Origin: JAAUTY01 sp964397305
Lineage (GTDB): Bacteria; Cyanobacteriota; Cyanobacteriia; Cyanobacteriales; Spirulinaceae
DNA: 64,000 nucleotides
Assembly: GCA_964397305.1 (NCBI GenBank)
Contig: CAYNIP010000004.1
Span: 1-64,000, forward strand
Reading direction: 5' to 3'
In this document: in pieces, positions 34,188-42,788 of the stretch
How the letters are laid out: each line of letters starts with the position of its first letter
Numbering within the stretch: the first letter of the stretch is position 1
Notes under the pieces: generated by a model
The model's database searches: none
Seen by the model: only the letters and a program-made list of their open reading frames with translations
What the model was told of the DNA's origin: nothing
Program-made: the position numbers and the translations under genes

Positions 34188-34211
34188 ACAATCAACGGCC
34201 GCTAGTAATCC

Positions 34212-36215
34212 CTGCGGATCGTCGGCACAGCCGTCTCGCCGGGTGCATCTCACTTTGGAGACTCCCCTTCGCCCTACTTGGGAGAAGAGGCCGGGGGATG
34301 TAGACACGCAGCGGCTGCTCGCAGAGGGGGCAAACTTACCTAACTGAGATGCACCCCCTTCTCGCCAGAATACATCTACGAAATCAGCGGCACAGAACTC
34401 CTGCCGGACAATCGCCGCTTTGGGGTGTTCTGGATGGGTCGCCAAGCCCTCGCGATCGCCTTTGACCGCGACGGCGCCTTTAACGACCTCGCCCTCACCC
34501 TCACCCCCGGCGCCCGAGTCGAGGACGTGATCTTTCGCCTGGATCAAATCCTGGAACCCTACGGCGGCCTGGGGGCCTATGACCGCGAGCAACAAATCTC
34601 CCACCGTTTCCTGGAAGACGACCTCCTCGGGCTCCAGGTCATGGCCCTAGTCTTGCCCCTGATTTTCCTCGGCATCGCGGCCTTCTTACTCAACCTGGTC
34701 CTCGCCCGCCTGATCAGCACCCAGCGGGAACAGGTGGCCGTGCTCAAGGCCTTTGGCTACACCAACCGCGAAGTCGGAGGGCACTTTCTCAAGCTGGTGC
34801 TGGTGATCGTCGCCCTCGGGGCGGCGGCGGGTCTAGGCCTGGGGCGCTGGCTGGGAGAAGCCTTCACCCACTTTTACACCCAGTTCTACCAGTTTCCCCA
34901 AGTGCAGTACGAAATCGGCCTGGGCTTGGTCCTGACAGCAGTGGGGGTGAGCCTGGGGGCCGCCCTAGCCGGTGCGTTCAAATCCGTGGCCGCCGTGGTG
35001 GCCCTGCCCCCGGCCGAGGCCCTGCGCCCCGAGCCCCCGCCCAGCTTTCGGCCTTCCTTGGGATCACGGCTGGGGTTACAGCGCTTTTTTTCCCCCGCAG
35101 GACGGATCATCCTGCGAAATCTGGAACGCCGACCCTGGCAGGCCCTGATGGCGATCGTCGGCATCGCCCTAGCCGTAGCCATCCTGGTAGTAGGGCGCTA
35201 TTTTACCGACGGCATCGACCGGATCATGGCAGTCCAATTCCACCTCGTCCAGCAAGAGGACATCACCCTCACCTTCAACCAGCCCCGCCCGAGTCGAGTG
35301 CAGTATGAGCTGGCGCACCTGCCGGGAGTGCAACGGGTGGAGCCCTTCCGCAGCGTTCCCGTGCGCTTGCGGTTCGGCCACCGCCAGCATCGGGGCAGCA
35401 TCACCGGGCTCCGCGATCCGAGCACCCTGCGGCGCTTGATTGATCGCCAGCAGCGCTCCTTACCCCTCCCGGCCGAAGGACTACTGATCAATACCAAGCT
35501 GGCCGAGCTCTTGCAGGTGAGGGTGGGCGAGCGGCTGACCGTGGAGGTGCTGGAGGGGGCCCGTCCCCAGCGGTCCGTGGCAGTCGTGGCCCTGGTGGAT
35601 GAGTTGGTGGGCCTGACGAGCTATATGAACCTGGGGGCCTTGAACGGCCTGATGCAAGAGGGACCAACGGTGTCGGGGGCCTACCTGCGGGTGGAGGCGG
35701 CCCAGCTCGAGCCCCTGTATCAGCAGCTCAAACGGTTGCCGGCGGTGGCGGGGGTCGCCCAGCGGCAGACGGCCCTGGCTCAGTTTGAGAGCACGATCGC
35801 AGCTACTTCGGGGGCGATGAATACGGTGCTGCTGCTGTTTGCCTGTGTGATTGCCATGGGGGTGATCTACAATGCCGCCCGCATTGCCCTCTCCGAGCGC
35901 AGCCGGGAACTGGCGACCCTGCGGATTATTGGCTTTACTCAGCGGGAAGTGGCGGTCATTTTGCTGGGGGAACAGGCTTTGCTCACCCTGGCGGCCGTGC
36001 CCCTGGGCTGGGGACTGGGCTTCGGCCTCGCTTGGCTGCTGAATCAGTCCCCGGCCCAGAATACGGAGATGTTCCGGGTTCCCTTGGTGATTTTGCCCAG
36101 TAGCTATGGCTTTGCCCTGGGGGTGGTGGTGGTGGCGGCCCTGGGCTCCGGGCTCTTGATTCACCGCCAACTCCGCCAGTTGGATTTGATTGCGGTGCTG
36201 AAAACTCGGGAGTGA
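34212..36215 (+). pseudogene. ABC permease (FtsX type), 3' fragment
   Basis: The frame from CTGCGGATCGTC continues the permease: RIVGTAVS, then (after a miniature element at 34241-34359) PEYIYEISGTELLPDNRR. Two FtsX domains of four helices each follow (LVLPLIFLGIAAFLLNLVLARL...; MNTVLLLFACVIAMGVIYNAARI...) around a second periplasmic domain. The long part after 34425 could still be translated from GTG, but it lacks the first helix and first periplasmic domain. Together with the 5' fragment the original protein would be about 790 residues. Confidence 0.85.
34241..34359. mobile_element. GGGTGCATC-family miniature element, copy 3, inside the permease gene
   Basis: The ends are GGGTGCATCTCA (34241-34252) and TGAGATGCACCC (34345-34356). 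Flanking 7-bp repeats TCTCGCC occupy 34234-34240 and 34360-34366. Removing the element and one flank restores the permease frame (GTC TCG CCA GAA), which proves that this is an insertion. The body contains the CTTCGCCCTACTTGGGAGAA and GTAGACACGCAGCGGCTGCT segments shared with the other copies. Confidence 0.9.
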
Positions 36216-36298
36216 CCGGAGGTTTGGCGCTGACGGCGCGATCGCTGCAACTATCGCTGCCATGAATGACAGAACTGTGAACTCTCGCGAGGAAGGCC

Positions 36299-37690
36299 AT
36301 GATCCCCACCGATACTAAAACCACCCCTACGCTAGACCGGGAGTGCTCCTCGTCTCCTCGGTCTTGGCTGCGACCGTCCCGCGCCTGGTTCTATGCCCTC
36401 GGAGGCCTGGGGCTGCTGGGCGTGATTCTCTACAGCCTCCGGCCGCAACCCCTGGCGGTGGACTTGGCGGCGGTGACGCTAGGGGAGCTTCAGGTAACGA
36501 TTGAGGCCGAGGGCAAGACGCGGGTGCGCGATCGCTTTGTCGTCGCGGCCCCCGTGGCGGGCGAGTTGCGACGGATTCAACTGACCGTAGGGGATCGGGT
36601 GGCCGCCGGGGCCTACTTGGCCCAGATCGATCCCCAGCCCCTCGGTCATCAAGCGGCCGCGCTCCAGGCCCAGATCCGGGCCCTCCAGGCGGAGAAGGCC
36701 GGGGTCGAAACCCAGCGGCCGAAACCGGCGGCCCTGAACCAGGCCCAGACGCGCATCGCGGCGGCTCGGGCGGCTCACCAACAGGCTCTCGCCCAGGTGA
36801 ACCAAGGGCAGGCGGACCTCGCTCAGGCGGAACGGGATCGCGATCGCCTCGCCACCCTGCAAGCGGCCGGGGCGATCGCCCAGCAGAAGCTGGAGCTGGC
36901 CCAGCTCGCCGTCCACCAGCGCCAGCAAGCGCTGCAAACAGCCCGCCAACAGGTGGTGGTGGCGGCGGCGGCGATTCAAGCGGCCCAGGCTGACCTGACG
37001 GTGCTCACGGAGGCTCAACAAGACCCGGACTATTTATTGTCGGTCTACCAGGCTCAGATCGCCAGCCTCGAGGCGGAGCTGGCCCAGTTGGCGACGGACA
37101 CCCGCCGCACGACGATGACCGCGCCGACCGCAGGGCAAGTGCTGAAGGTGTTTGAGGAGAGTGCCCGTCATGTGAGCGTGGGGACGCCGTTGCTGGAGCT
37201 GGGCAATGCGAATCGCCTCGAGCTGGTGATTGATATTCTCTCCGCCGATGCCGTGCGCGTCTCCCCCGGCGACCCGGTGCAAGTCAACCGCTGGGGGGGC
37301 GAGGAAACCCTCACTGCGACGGTGCGACAGATCGAACCAGCTGCCTTTACGCAAACCTCCGCCCTAGGGGTGGAGGAGCAGCGGGTCAATGTGATCGCCG
37401 ATTTCACAACGCCCCCGCCGGCCTTGGGGGATGGCTACCGGGTCGAGGCGCGGCTGGTGGTTTGGCAGGCCGAGCAGGTGCTGCAAGTACCGGTCAGCGC
37501 CCTTTTCCGCTGCGATCGGGCCTGGTGTACCTTTGTGGCGACCGAGGGCCGAGCCCAGCAACGTCAGGTGGAGCTGGGCCCCCGCAGTGAGTTGGCGGCG
37601 GTGGTGCGGTCGGGCCTAGACGCGGGGGAGCAGGTGATTCTTTACCCCAGCGACCAGGTTGAGTCGGGGGTGCGGGTGGCGGGCCGCTAG
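36299..37690 (+). CDS. HlyD-family membrane fusion (adaptor) protein
   Basis: A 463-residue periplasmic adaptor. One N-terminal membrane anchor (AWFYALGGLGLLGVILYSL, ~residues 30-48) is followed by a first lipoyl half (RDRFVVAAPVAGELRRIQ), a long Ala/Gln-rich coiled coil (~residues 115-270), the second lipoyl half (TTMTAPTAGQVLKVFEESARHV) and beta-barrel domains. Such proteins link an ABC permease to an outer-membrane channel (MacA, DevB). It is the third gene of the exporter operon, 83 bp after the permease, with GAGGAAGG before the ATG. The gene itself looks intact although its permease is broken. Confidence 0.9.
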   Translation: MIPTDTKTTPTLDRECSSSPRSWLRPSRAWFYALGGLGLLGVILYSLRPQPLAVDLAAVTLGELQVTIEAEGKTRVRDRFVVAAPVAGELRRIQLTVGDRVAAGAYLAQIDPQPLGHQAAALQAQIRALQAEKAGVETQRPKPAALNQAQTRIAAARAAHQQALAQVNQGQADLAQAERDRDRLATLQAAGAIAQQKLELAQLAVHQRQQALQTARQQVVVAAAAIQAAQADLTVLTEAQQDPDYLLSVYQAQIASLEAELAQLATDTRRTTMTAPTAGQVLKVFEESARHVSVGTPLLELGNANRLELVIDILSADAVRVSPGDPVQVNRWGGEETLTATVRQIEPAAFTQTSALGVEEQRVNVIADFTTPPPALGDGYRVEARLVVWQAEQVLQVPVSALFRCDRAWCTFVATEGRAQQRQVELGPRSELAAVVRSGLDAGEQVILYPSDQVESGVRVAGR

Positions 37691-37696
37691 GGCAGC

Positions 37697-38692
37697 TCAT
37701 GGCTCTGGCCCTTGCATCTGCTGGCGGTAGGCGCGGCGGGCGGCTTGGAAGGCTTCGTTCCCCCAGCGGACTTCGAGGCCGTCGAGCAGTTCGACCAGCT
37801 GCCGACCGAAAACAGCCTGGCCTTCGCTTTCGAGGGTGACTTTGCAGGTGAGGAGAATGGCGATGACTCCGGGGCGATCGCCCAGGCCATCCCGCGCAAA
37901 GGCGATGAAAATGCAGGCAAACAGGTAGCGCAGATAATGGGTGAGGTCGCGGGCGGTCAGAGCCTGTTGGCGGGCCTGTTCCGCCAGGGTCAAAACCTGC
38001 CGGTAGTCCTTTTGCTGCAAGGCCAACAGGGCCCGCTGCAAGACGCGATCGCCCGCGATGGGCAGATCACCGGTCTGCATGGTCTGGGCGAGCAAGGCCG
38101 AGAAAGGGTCCGGACTGGCCGCCGCGGCCTGCTGGCTGAGGAGGGTGCGTTGCAGGGCCTCGATTTGGGCGATTAATTCGGGGTTGCCGCTGGCCTGGGC
38201 GGCTGTGGTGGCGGCTTGCAGGCTCGCCTGCACTTGCGCTGGCTCTCCCGCGAGCCACGCGAGCTTGGCGCGATGGGCCTCGAGTTGGGCCTGTTGGTCG
38301 GGCTGCTCGCTGGCGAGGTTTTTGAGCAGGGCCTCCAGCTGCTGCTGGAGGCGAGCGGTCATCTGCTCCTCCCAGTCGGGCCAGCTTGCAGGGGTGTCAG
38401 GATCAAACTCAGGGGGGTCGGGGGCGGCGGCGGGATGGCGATCGCGCAGGAGCGCTTGGGCGGCCTGGGCCTGGCTCACCAGGTCCGGGCGACCGTCGCG
38501 CGCGGCTAGGTCAGCGGCTCGAGCCAGCGCTTGGTCGGCTTGCTGCCAGTCGGTCTCACTCAGCCAGACGAGGGCGATTTGCAGGTGGGCGATCGCCTCG
38601 CGGGGGCGATCGCCAGCGGCTTGGGCGGCCTGAATCTGGGCGTCGAGGTCAGCGAGCAGCCATTCGGTCGGAGAAGATTCAGGGTTGGACAT
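37697..38692 (-). CDS. Helical TPR-like protein, function unknown
   Basis: A 331-residue soluble protein, almost entirely helical and rich in Ala, Gln and Leu. Repeating helix pairs such as REAIAHLQIALVWLSETDWQ, QLEAHRAKLAWLAGEPAQVQ and RVLQRALLALQQKDYRQVLT resemble tetratricopeptide repeats without a strict consensus. A conserved-looking C-terminal part (YLFACIFIAFARDGLGDRPG) includes one hydrophobic helix. It starts 46 bp after the end of the giant DUF4157 gene on the same strand, so the two may be co-expressed and this could be its helper or adaptor. Convergent with the HlyD gene, 6 bp away. Confidence 0.65.
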   Translation of the reverse strand: MSNPESSPTEWLLADLDAQIQAAQAAGDRPREAIAHLQIALVWLSETDWQQADQALARAADLAARDGRPDLVSQAQAAQALLRDRHPAAAPDPPEFDPDTPASWPDWEEQMTARLQQQLEALLKNLASEQPDQQAQLEAHRAKLAWLAGEPAQVQASLQAATTAAQASGNPELIAQIEALQRTLLSQQAAAASPDPFSALLAQTMQTGDLPIAGDRVLQRALLALQQKDYRQVLTLAEQARQQALTARDLTHYLRYLFACIFIAFARDGLGDRPGVIAILLTCKVTLESEGQAVFGRQLVELLDGLEVRWGNEAFQAARRAYRQQMQGPEP

Positions 38693-38738
38693 GGGCTTGG
38701 GGGGCGATCGCCGGTCGCGCTGGGGTTAGCGGGAAAGT

Positions 38739-41700
38739 CTACGGCGCAGCATAGCCAACAACACCGTCAAGAATGGCGTCTTCTAATTCGGCGCCATCGA
38801 GATCGGCGTTGCTCAGGTCAGCACCGGTCAAGTCTGCCAGCGTCAGATCGGCATTGGTCAGATCGGCATTGGTCAGATCGGCGTTCTTCAAGTCTGCGCC
38901 CCTGAGATAAGCAGCGCCGAGGTCGGCGTCGCTCAGGTCAGCCTCGCTGAGGTCGGCTCCGGTCAGGTCAGCGGTGAGCAGGTCGCAGCCACTGAGGTTT
39001 GTGCCGCTGAGATCGGCGCCTGCGAGGCTGGCGCCCATCAGCGAGATACCGCTGAGGTCTTCGTCTTCGTAGGTGATACCGTCGAGTTCTTCGCCTTGCA
39101 GACTGCCATCCTCTAAGTTCTCGCTGAGATCCGCCTGTTCGCTTTCTTCGCCGCCATCGCGAATGAGGTCTTCTAAGTCGTCGTAAATCGCTTCGCGCGT
39201 CGCGGCGTGCTCCTCAACCCATTCTTGACCGGCGGCGATCGCCTCTTCGCGCGCTGCGAGCAACTCTTCTTCGCCTTCTTCTAAGCCCTCTTCAGCCGCT
39301 TGGAGTTCCTCTTCGTTGCCATTCGTACCTTCAATCGCTTCCTCAGCTTGCTCGGTGTTCTCATCCATTTGACCGCTGAAGTTGTCGAGTTCTGCTTCGT
39401 TCTGCTTCGACTCCGCCTGAGCGGCTTTGCTGTCGTTCTTCCATTGCTCGACCAGCTTGCCGCCCTGACCGCCGACCGCTTTTGCACCCATCTCGAGGGC
39501 TTGGTCGCTTTGGTCAAGGCCCTCACCCGCTGCTGCTTCGTCGGGGCCGCCTTCGGTTCCCGCACCCTCTTTAGCGCCTTTTTCCGCCGACTGCTTCATC
39601 TGCGGCTCAACGGCATTGGTCTGGCCGCCGAGGCCTTTGGCACTGCTGCCAATTTCCGCTTGGTCGCCGGCCGTTTCCGCTGCTCCTTGACCCGCAACAT
39701 CCTGCTTCTGCATCTTGTCGTCGAGGTCTGCTTGCTGGTCAATCGCGACCTGCTTATGACCTTCGGCTGTGCCCTTCATGACTTGGTGAGCTGTAACGGA
39801 GTCCTGCGCTTCGCCGCGCACCCAGTTGTTCGCTGACCGCAAGCCCTGCAATTCAATGCGGGATTCTTGCAATTCGAGCAAGCCAAAGGTAGCCGCATCA
39901 TAAGCAACAATGGTCTCCTCGTAGGGCGGTTCGGGTAATTCCTCAGCACCCTCGACAATGCGATCACGCAGCGCTTCTTCTGTGTTGTAAGCAGTAACAG
40001 CCGCATCGCCTTCATCGCTGGTGGTAAAAGCATCAATACCGCTAGCAATTCCAGCACTTGCAGCCTTTACAGGATCGCCAATCAATGCCTCGTCAGTCGT
40101 GTCACCCTCGCCGCTATCTTGATTGATCGAAGTCTTGAACCAACTTGCTGTACCGTCTGCTTTTTTCTCATCTTTGAAAAGATCTTCATAAATGTCCTTA
40201 TGGAGGCGACCTGTCTTGCGATCGGTGACAGCTTGGAAGCTACTCGAACCGTGATAGTCATCGAAAAGACCGCCAAACTCCTTTGTACTTTTCCAGTCTC
40301 GATACTTTGCCCAAGAGTCAGCTTTAATACCGCTATAACTAAACTTACCGGGGTCGAAGGCTTTATCATAGTCTGCCTTGAGTGCTTGAAAGTAACTCTT
40401 ATCAGATTTCTGGCCTTTGAGCGGGTGAGGATTCTTCGCTTTGTAAGCATCCATCCCCAGCTTGCCGGCTGAAGAAATACCGTTTTTGGTAAAGTCTTTC
40501 GTGTGCTTAGTTAGTGATTTTTGCTTCTCGAGTAACTCCTCGGGGGTCGCATCCGAAAACTTGAGATCGAGCGCCCGCAAGGCCATGCAGAGCAATTGCA
40601 GCGGCATAATGACGCCCAGCGTCATGAATAGCTTGATAATGCCGAGCACCTTGCTGATGTTGAACATCAAAATTGAGAATGCTTCGAGAGGGATGGCCGC
40701 AGGCACGCCAATCCCGAAGGGGATTGCGTAGAGAATCTTCGCTAGCACAAAACAGAGGGCGCCAACAATCTGCATGATGGTATCGACAATATCCATAATC
40801 GTCTTGACCATCATGACGATGCCGAGTAGAAACTCGAAGAAGAGCGCTGCTGCTTCCCAACCCACGGCGTCGCCCGAGAAAATATTGCCGATGCCAGAAA
40901 TCTTGTCCCAGCTATCGGTAATACCTTTAGCAAAGCTCATTGCCAATGCTTTGGGATCGTGGAGTTGCGAGAGGATCAGCACCGCTCCCAAGCCTGGCGC
41001 GATTGACGGAAATGCCGACATAACGGCGAACAAAGCTACCTGGATTGCGAGCTGAATACCGCCTTCGATCAAGCCTTCCACAAAGCCAGACAGAAAGGCC
41101 TGACCAATCAGAGCATCGCGATCGAGATTAGCTGTCTCCTCTAATTCAGAGCCGATGCCGTCGTAGCTCGTTCCTTCAAAAAATTCGTCAATGTCAAAGC
41201 CATCGCGATCACTGGCTGCTCCCTGGAACAAGTCGTAAGCCGCAACTTCATCGTCCCAGCCCTCAACGTCAGTATCGACAATATCAGTCCAGAACGTGCC
41301 TTCGTATTCGGAAAGATCTGCTTCGTCGGGGACATCTTCCTCATCGACTTCCGCTTCCTCAACGCTCATATCTACATCCTCCGGCTCTCCCGGCTCGGCA
41401 TCGCCGGGAGCCGCTTCAGCGCGATCGCCGAGATCGCCGACCGCAACCTCTTCAACGCCTTCCTCAATATCGCCGCCGCCCATCTCATCTGCGGCTGCTT
41501 CCTTATCCTTTTCGCCCTGTTCCGCCGCTTCGTTTTCTTGGTCTTCTTGCGACTTCTCCACTTGCTCGCCCTCGTCCCGCTGGATCAACCCTGGCGTTGC
41601 AGGCTTGGTCATCACCATATCGGTGAGGGGGGCCTTGTCCTCATCCGGCGTCATCAGATTGTCTTCCAGCGCGCCAGCGTCGCTGCCCGTGCCGGCATCA

Positions 41701-42584
41701 TCCGGCATCTCCTCCTCTGGAGGGGCTGCTTCTACCGCACCCTGCTGGATCGTGTGAACCGCCTCGTGGAAGAGGAGCTCCAAATCACCGCGCTCGCCCA
41801 CTCCAAAGAAGATGTGGTTTTGGGTCGTGAAAGCGCGCGCGCTGAGCATATCGCAGAGTTCAGCCGCTTCATTGTCGTCGTGGATGACGATCACTTCGGG
41901 GTTGAGGATACCGAGGCGATCGCGCAAGGACGCCTGCTCCTCCTCCGTCGGCGGACTGCCCCCCGAGCTCATCGCCCGCTGGATTTTCGCCTCAACATCG
42001 CCCGACGGGTCATCGCCGCCCCCCGCCCCCGCTGCCTCGATCTGATCCTTCACCTCCGGCGGCAGCATCTCCTCCGGCAAGGATTCCCCAGCGGCCGCCT
42101 CCTCATCGCCGCCCTTGGCTGGGGCAGCCTCAGCCCCAGGAGAGCCGCCCTCAGCGCCTCCCGCTCCAGCAGGGTCCGCCGTCCCTAGGTCGCCAATTTG
42201 CTCCGCACCCAGCTCGGCCGGGTCGCCCATTTTCTCCAGGCCCCCCAGATCCCCCAGGCCTGGCGGCGCGTCCTGACGCTGCACCGTCTGAGGCTCAGGT
42301 TGCGTCTGCGCCGCCGTCGCCGCTGGCTGGCGCTGCACCGCCGACGCTGCTACCGCATCGGCCTCTTGTTCGTACTTATCGTTGGGCTGACCGATGACGA
42401 GATCAGCCTGAATTGGCATGGCCCCCAGGCTGTGGCCGTAGCGGCTGGCGTGCTGGAGCTGAGCTTGGAGGTCAGGGGCCGCCGTCGCAGCGCCCGTGGC
42501 GCGGCGCTTCGCTTGCAGGGGTTGCGAAGCGCTCGCAGCCGGTTTTGACGCGCGCCGCTCTACTAACAAACGAGACCGTCCCAT
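38739..42584 (-). CDS. DUF4157 (eCIS-core) protein with membrane-helix core and pentapeptide-repeat tail
   Basis: A 1281-residue protein. Residues ~1-210 are disordered, rich in Ala, Gln, Pro and Glu, with the PNDKYEQEAD motif that precedes DUF4157 domains. DUF4157 follows at ~225-285 (EVIVIHDDNEAAELCDMLSARAFTTQNHIFF) with the metallopeptidase-like HEAVH (273-277). An acidic stretch follows. Then at ~490-675 there are several hydrophobic helices (QLAIQVALFAVMSAFPSIAP, LLGIVMMVKTIMDIVDTIM, IPFGIGVPAAIPLEAFSIL). A helical region follows, and ~1165-1275 is a pentapeptide-repeat solenoid (ADLTGADLSEADLSDADL). DUF4157 marks cargo of extracellular contractile injection systems. GGAGG precedes the ATG. 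The activity is unknown. Confidence 0.8.
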   Translation of the reverse strand: MGRSRLLVERRASKPAASASQPLQAKRRATGAATAAPDLQAQLQHASRYGHSLGAMPIQADLVIGQPNDKYEQEADAVAASAVQRQPAATAAQTQPEPQTVQRQDAPPGLGDLGGLEKMGDPAELGAEQIGDLGTADPAGAGGAEGGSPGAEAAPAKGGDEEAAAGESLPEEMLPPEVKDQIEAAGAGGGDDPSGDVEAKIQRAMSSGGSPPTEEEQASLRDRLGILNPEVIVIHDDNEAAELCDMLSARAFTTQNHIFFGVGERGDLELLFHEAVHTIQQGAVEAAPPEEEMPDDAGTGSDAGALEDNLMTPDEDKAPLTDMVMTKPATPGLIQRDEGEQVEKSQEDQENEAAEQGEKDKEAAADEMGGGDIEEGVEEVAVGDLGDRAEAAPGDAEPGEPEDVDMSVEEAEVDEEDVPDEADLSEYEGTFWTDIVDTDVEGWDDEVAAYDLFQGAASDRDGFDIDEFFEGTSYDGIGSELEETANLDRDALIGQAFLSGFVEGLIEGGIQLAIQVALFAVMSAFPSIAPGLGAVLILSQLHDPKALAMSFAKGITDSWDKISGIGNIFSGDAVGWEAAALFFEFLLGIVMMVKTIMDIVDTIMQIVGALCFVLAKILYAIPFGIGVPAAIPLEAFSILMFNISKVLGIIKLFMTLGVIMPLQLLCMALRALDLKFSDATPEELLEKQKSLTKHTKDFTKNGISSAGKLGMDAYKAKNPHPLKGQKSDKSYFQALKADYDKAFDPGKFSYSGIKADSWAKYRDWKSTKEFGGLFDDYHGSSSFQAVTDRKTGRLHKDIYEDLFKDEKKADGTASWFKTSINQDSGEGDTTDEALIGDPVKAASAGIASGIDAFTTSDEGDAAVTAYNTEEALRDRIVEGAEELPEPPYEETIVAYDAATFGLLELQESRIELQGLRSANNWVRGEAQDSVTAHQVMKGTAEGHKQVAIDQQADLDDKMQKQDVAGQGAAETAGDQAEIGSSAKGLGGQTNAVEPQMKQSAEKGAKEGAGTEGGPDEAAAGEGLDQSDQALEMGAKAVGGQGGKLVEQWKNDSKAAQAESKQNEAELDNFSGQMDENTEQAEEAIEGTNGNEEELQAAEEGLEEGEEELLAAREEAIAAGQEWVEEHAATREAIYDDLEDLIRDGGEESEQADLSENLEDGSLQGEELDGITYEDEDLSGISLMGASLAGADLSGTNLSGCDLLTADLTGADLSEADLSDADLGAAYLRGADLKNADLTNADLTNADLTLADLTGADLSNADLDGAELEDAILDGVVGYAAP

Positions 42585-42788
42585 TGCTGGTACCTCCAAA
42601 ACACAAAAATGACAGTAGCCAAGCCAACATTCAAGCCGTGTCAGCCGGAAGTAGCGCTGGGGCTCGTTGCGCCTCGGTTTTCGGGTTTTAAGCGCCCTAG
42701 GTAGTTAGTGTATCAAGTCCAGCCCTGGGTCGCATTAGCCGAAAGTCGAGTCGTCGCAGGGGCTGGAGCGCCCAGCCCGGACCTGGGC

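Larger units (their letters stand above)
32764..34211 (+). mobile_element. AT-rich inserted segment with metal-sensor and metal-transporter genes
   Basis: About 1.45 kb of DNA lies inside the permease gene. It is visibly more AT-rich than its surroundings and nearly free of GCGATCGC octamers, which are dense on both sides. It carries a CadC-like regulator and a small CDF-like transporter. Only a 2-3 bp C-run is shared at the junctions. There is no transposase, no terminal inverted repeat and no clear integrase. Near its right end is an imperfect hairpin (34119-34187). The mode of entry is unknown. Confidence 0.75.

Noticed and set aside
34111..34190. Integron attC site at the insert's right end
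   Set aside because: The arms have the bulged-base look of attC, and GCATAAC precedes the left arm. However, no complementary GTTATGC-type core follows the right arm and no integrase gene is present, so only an inverted repeat is claimed.
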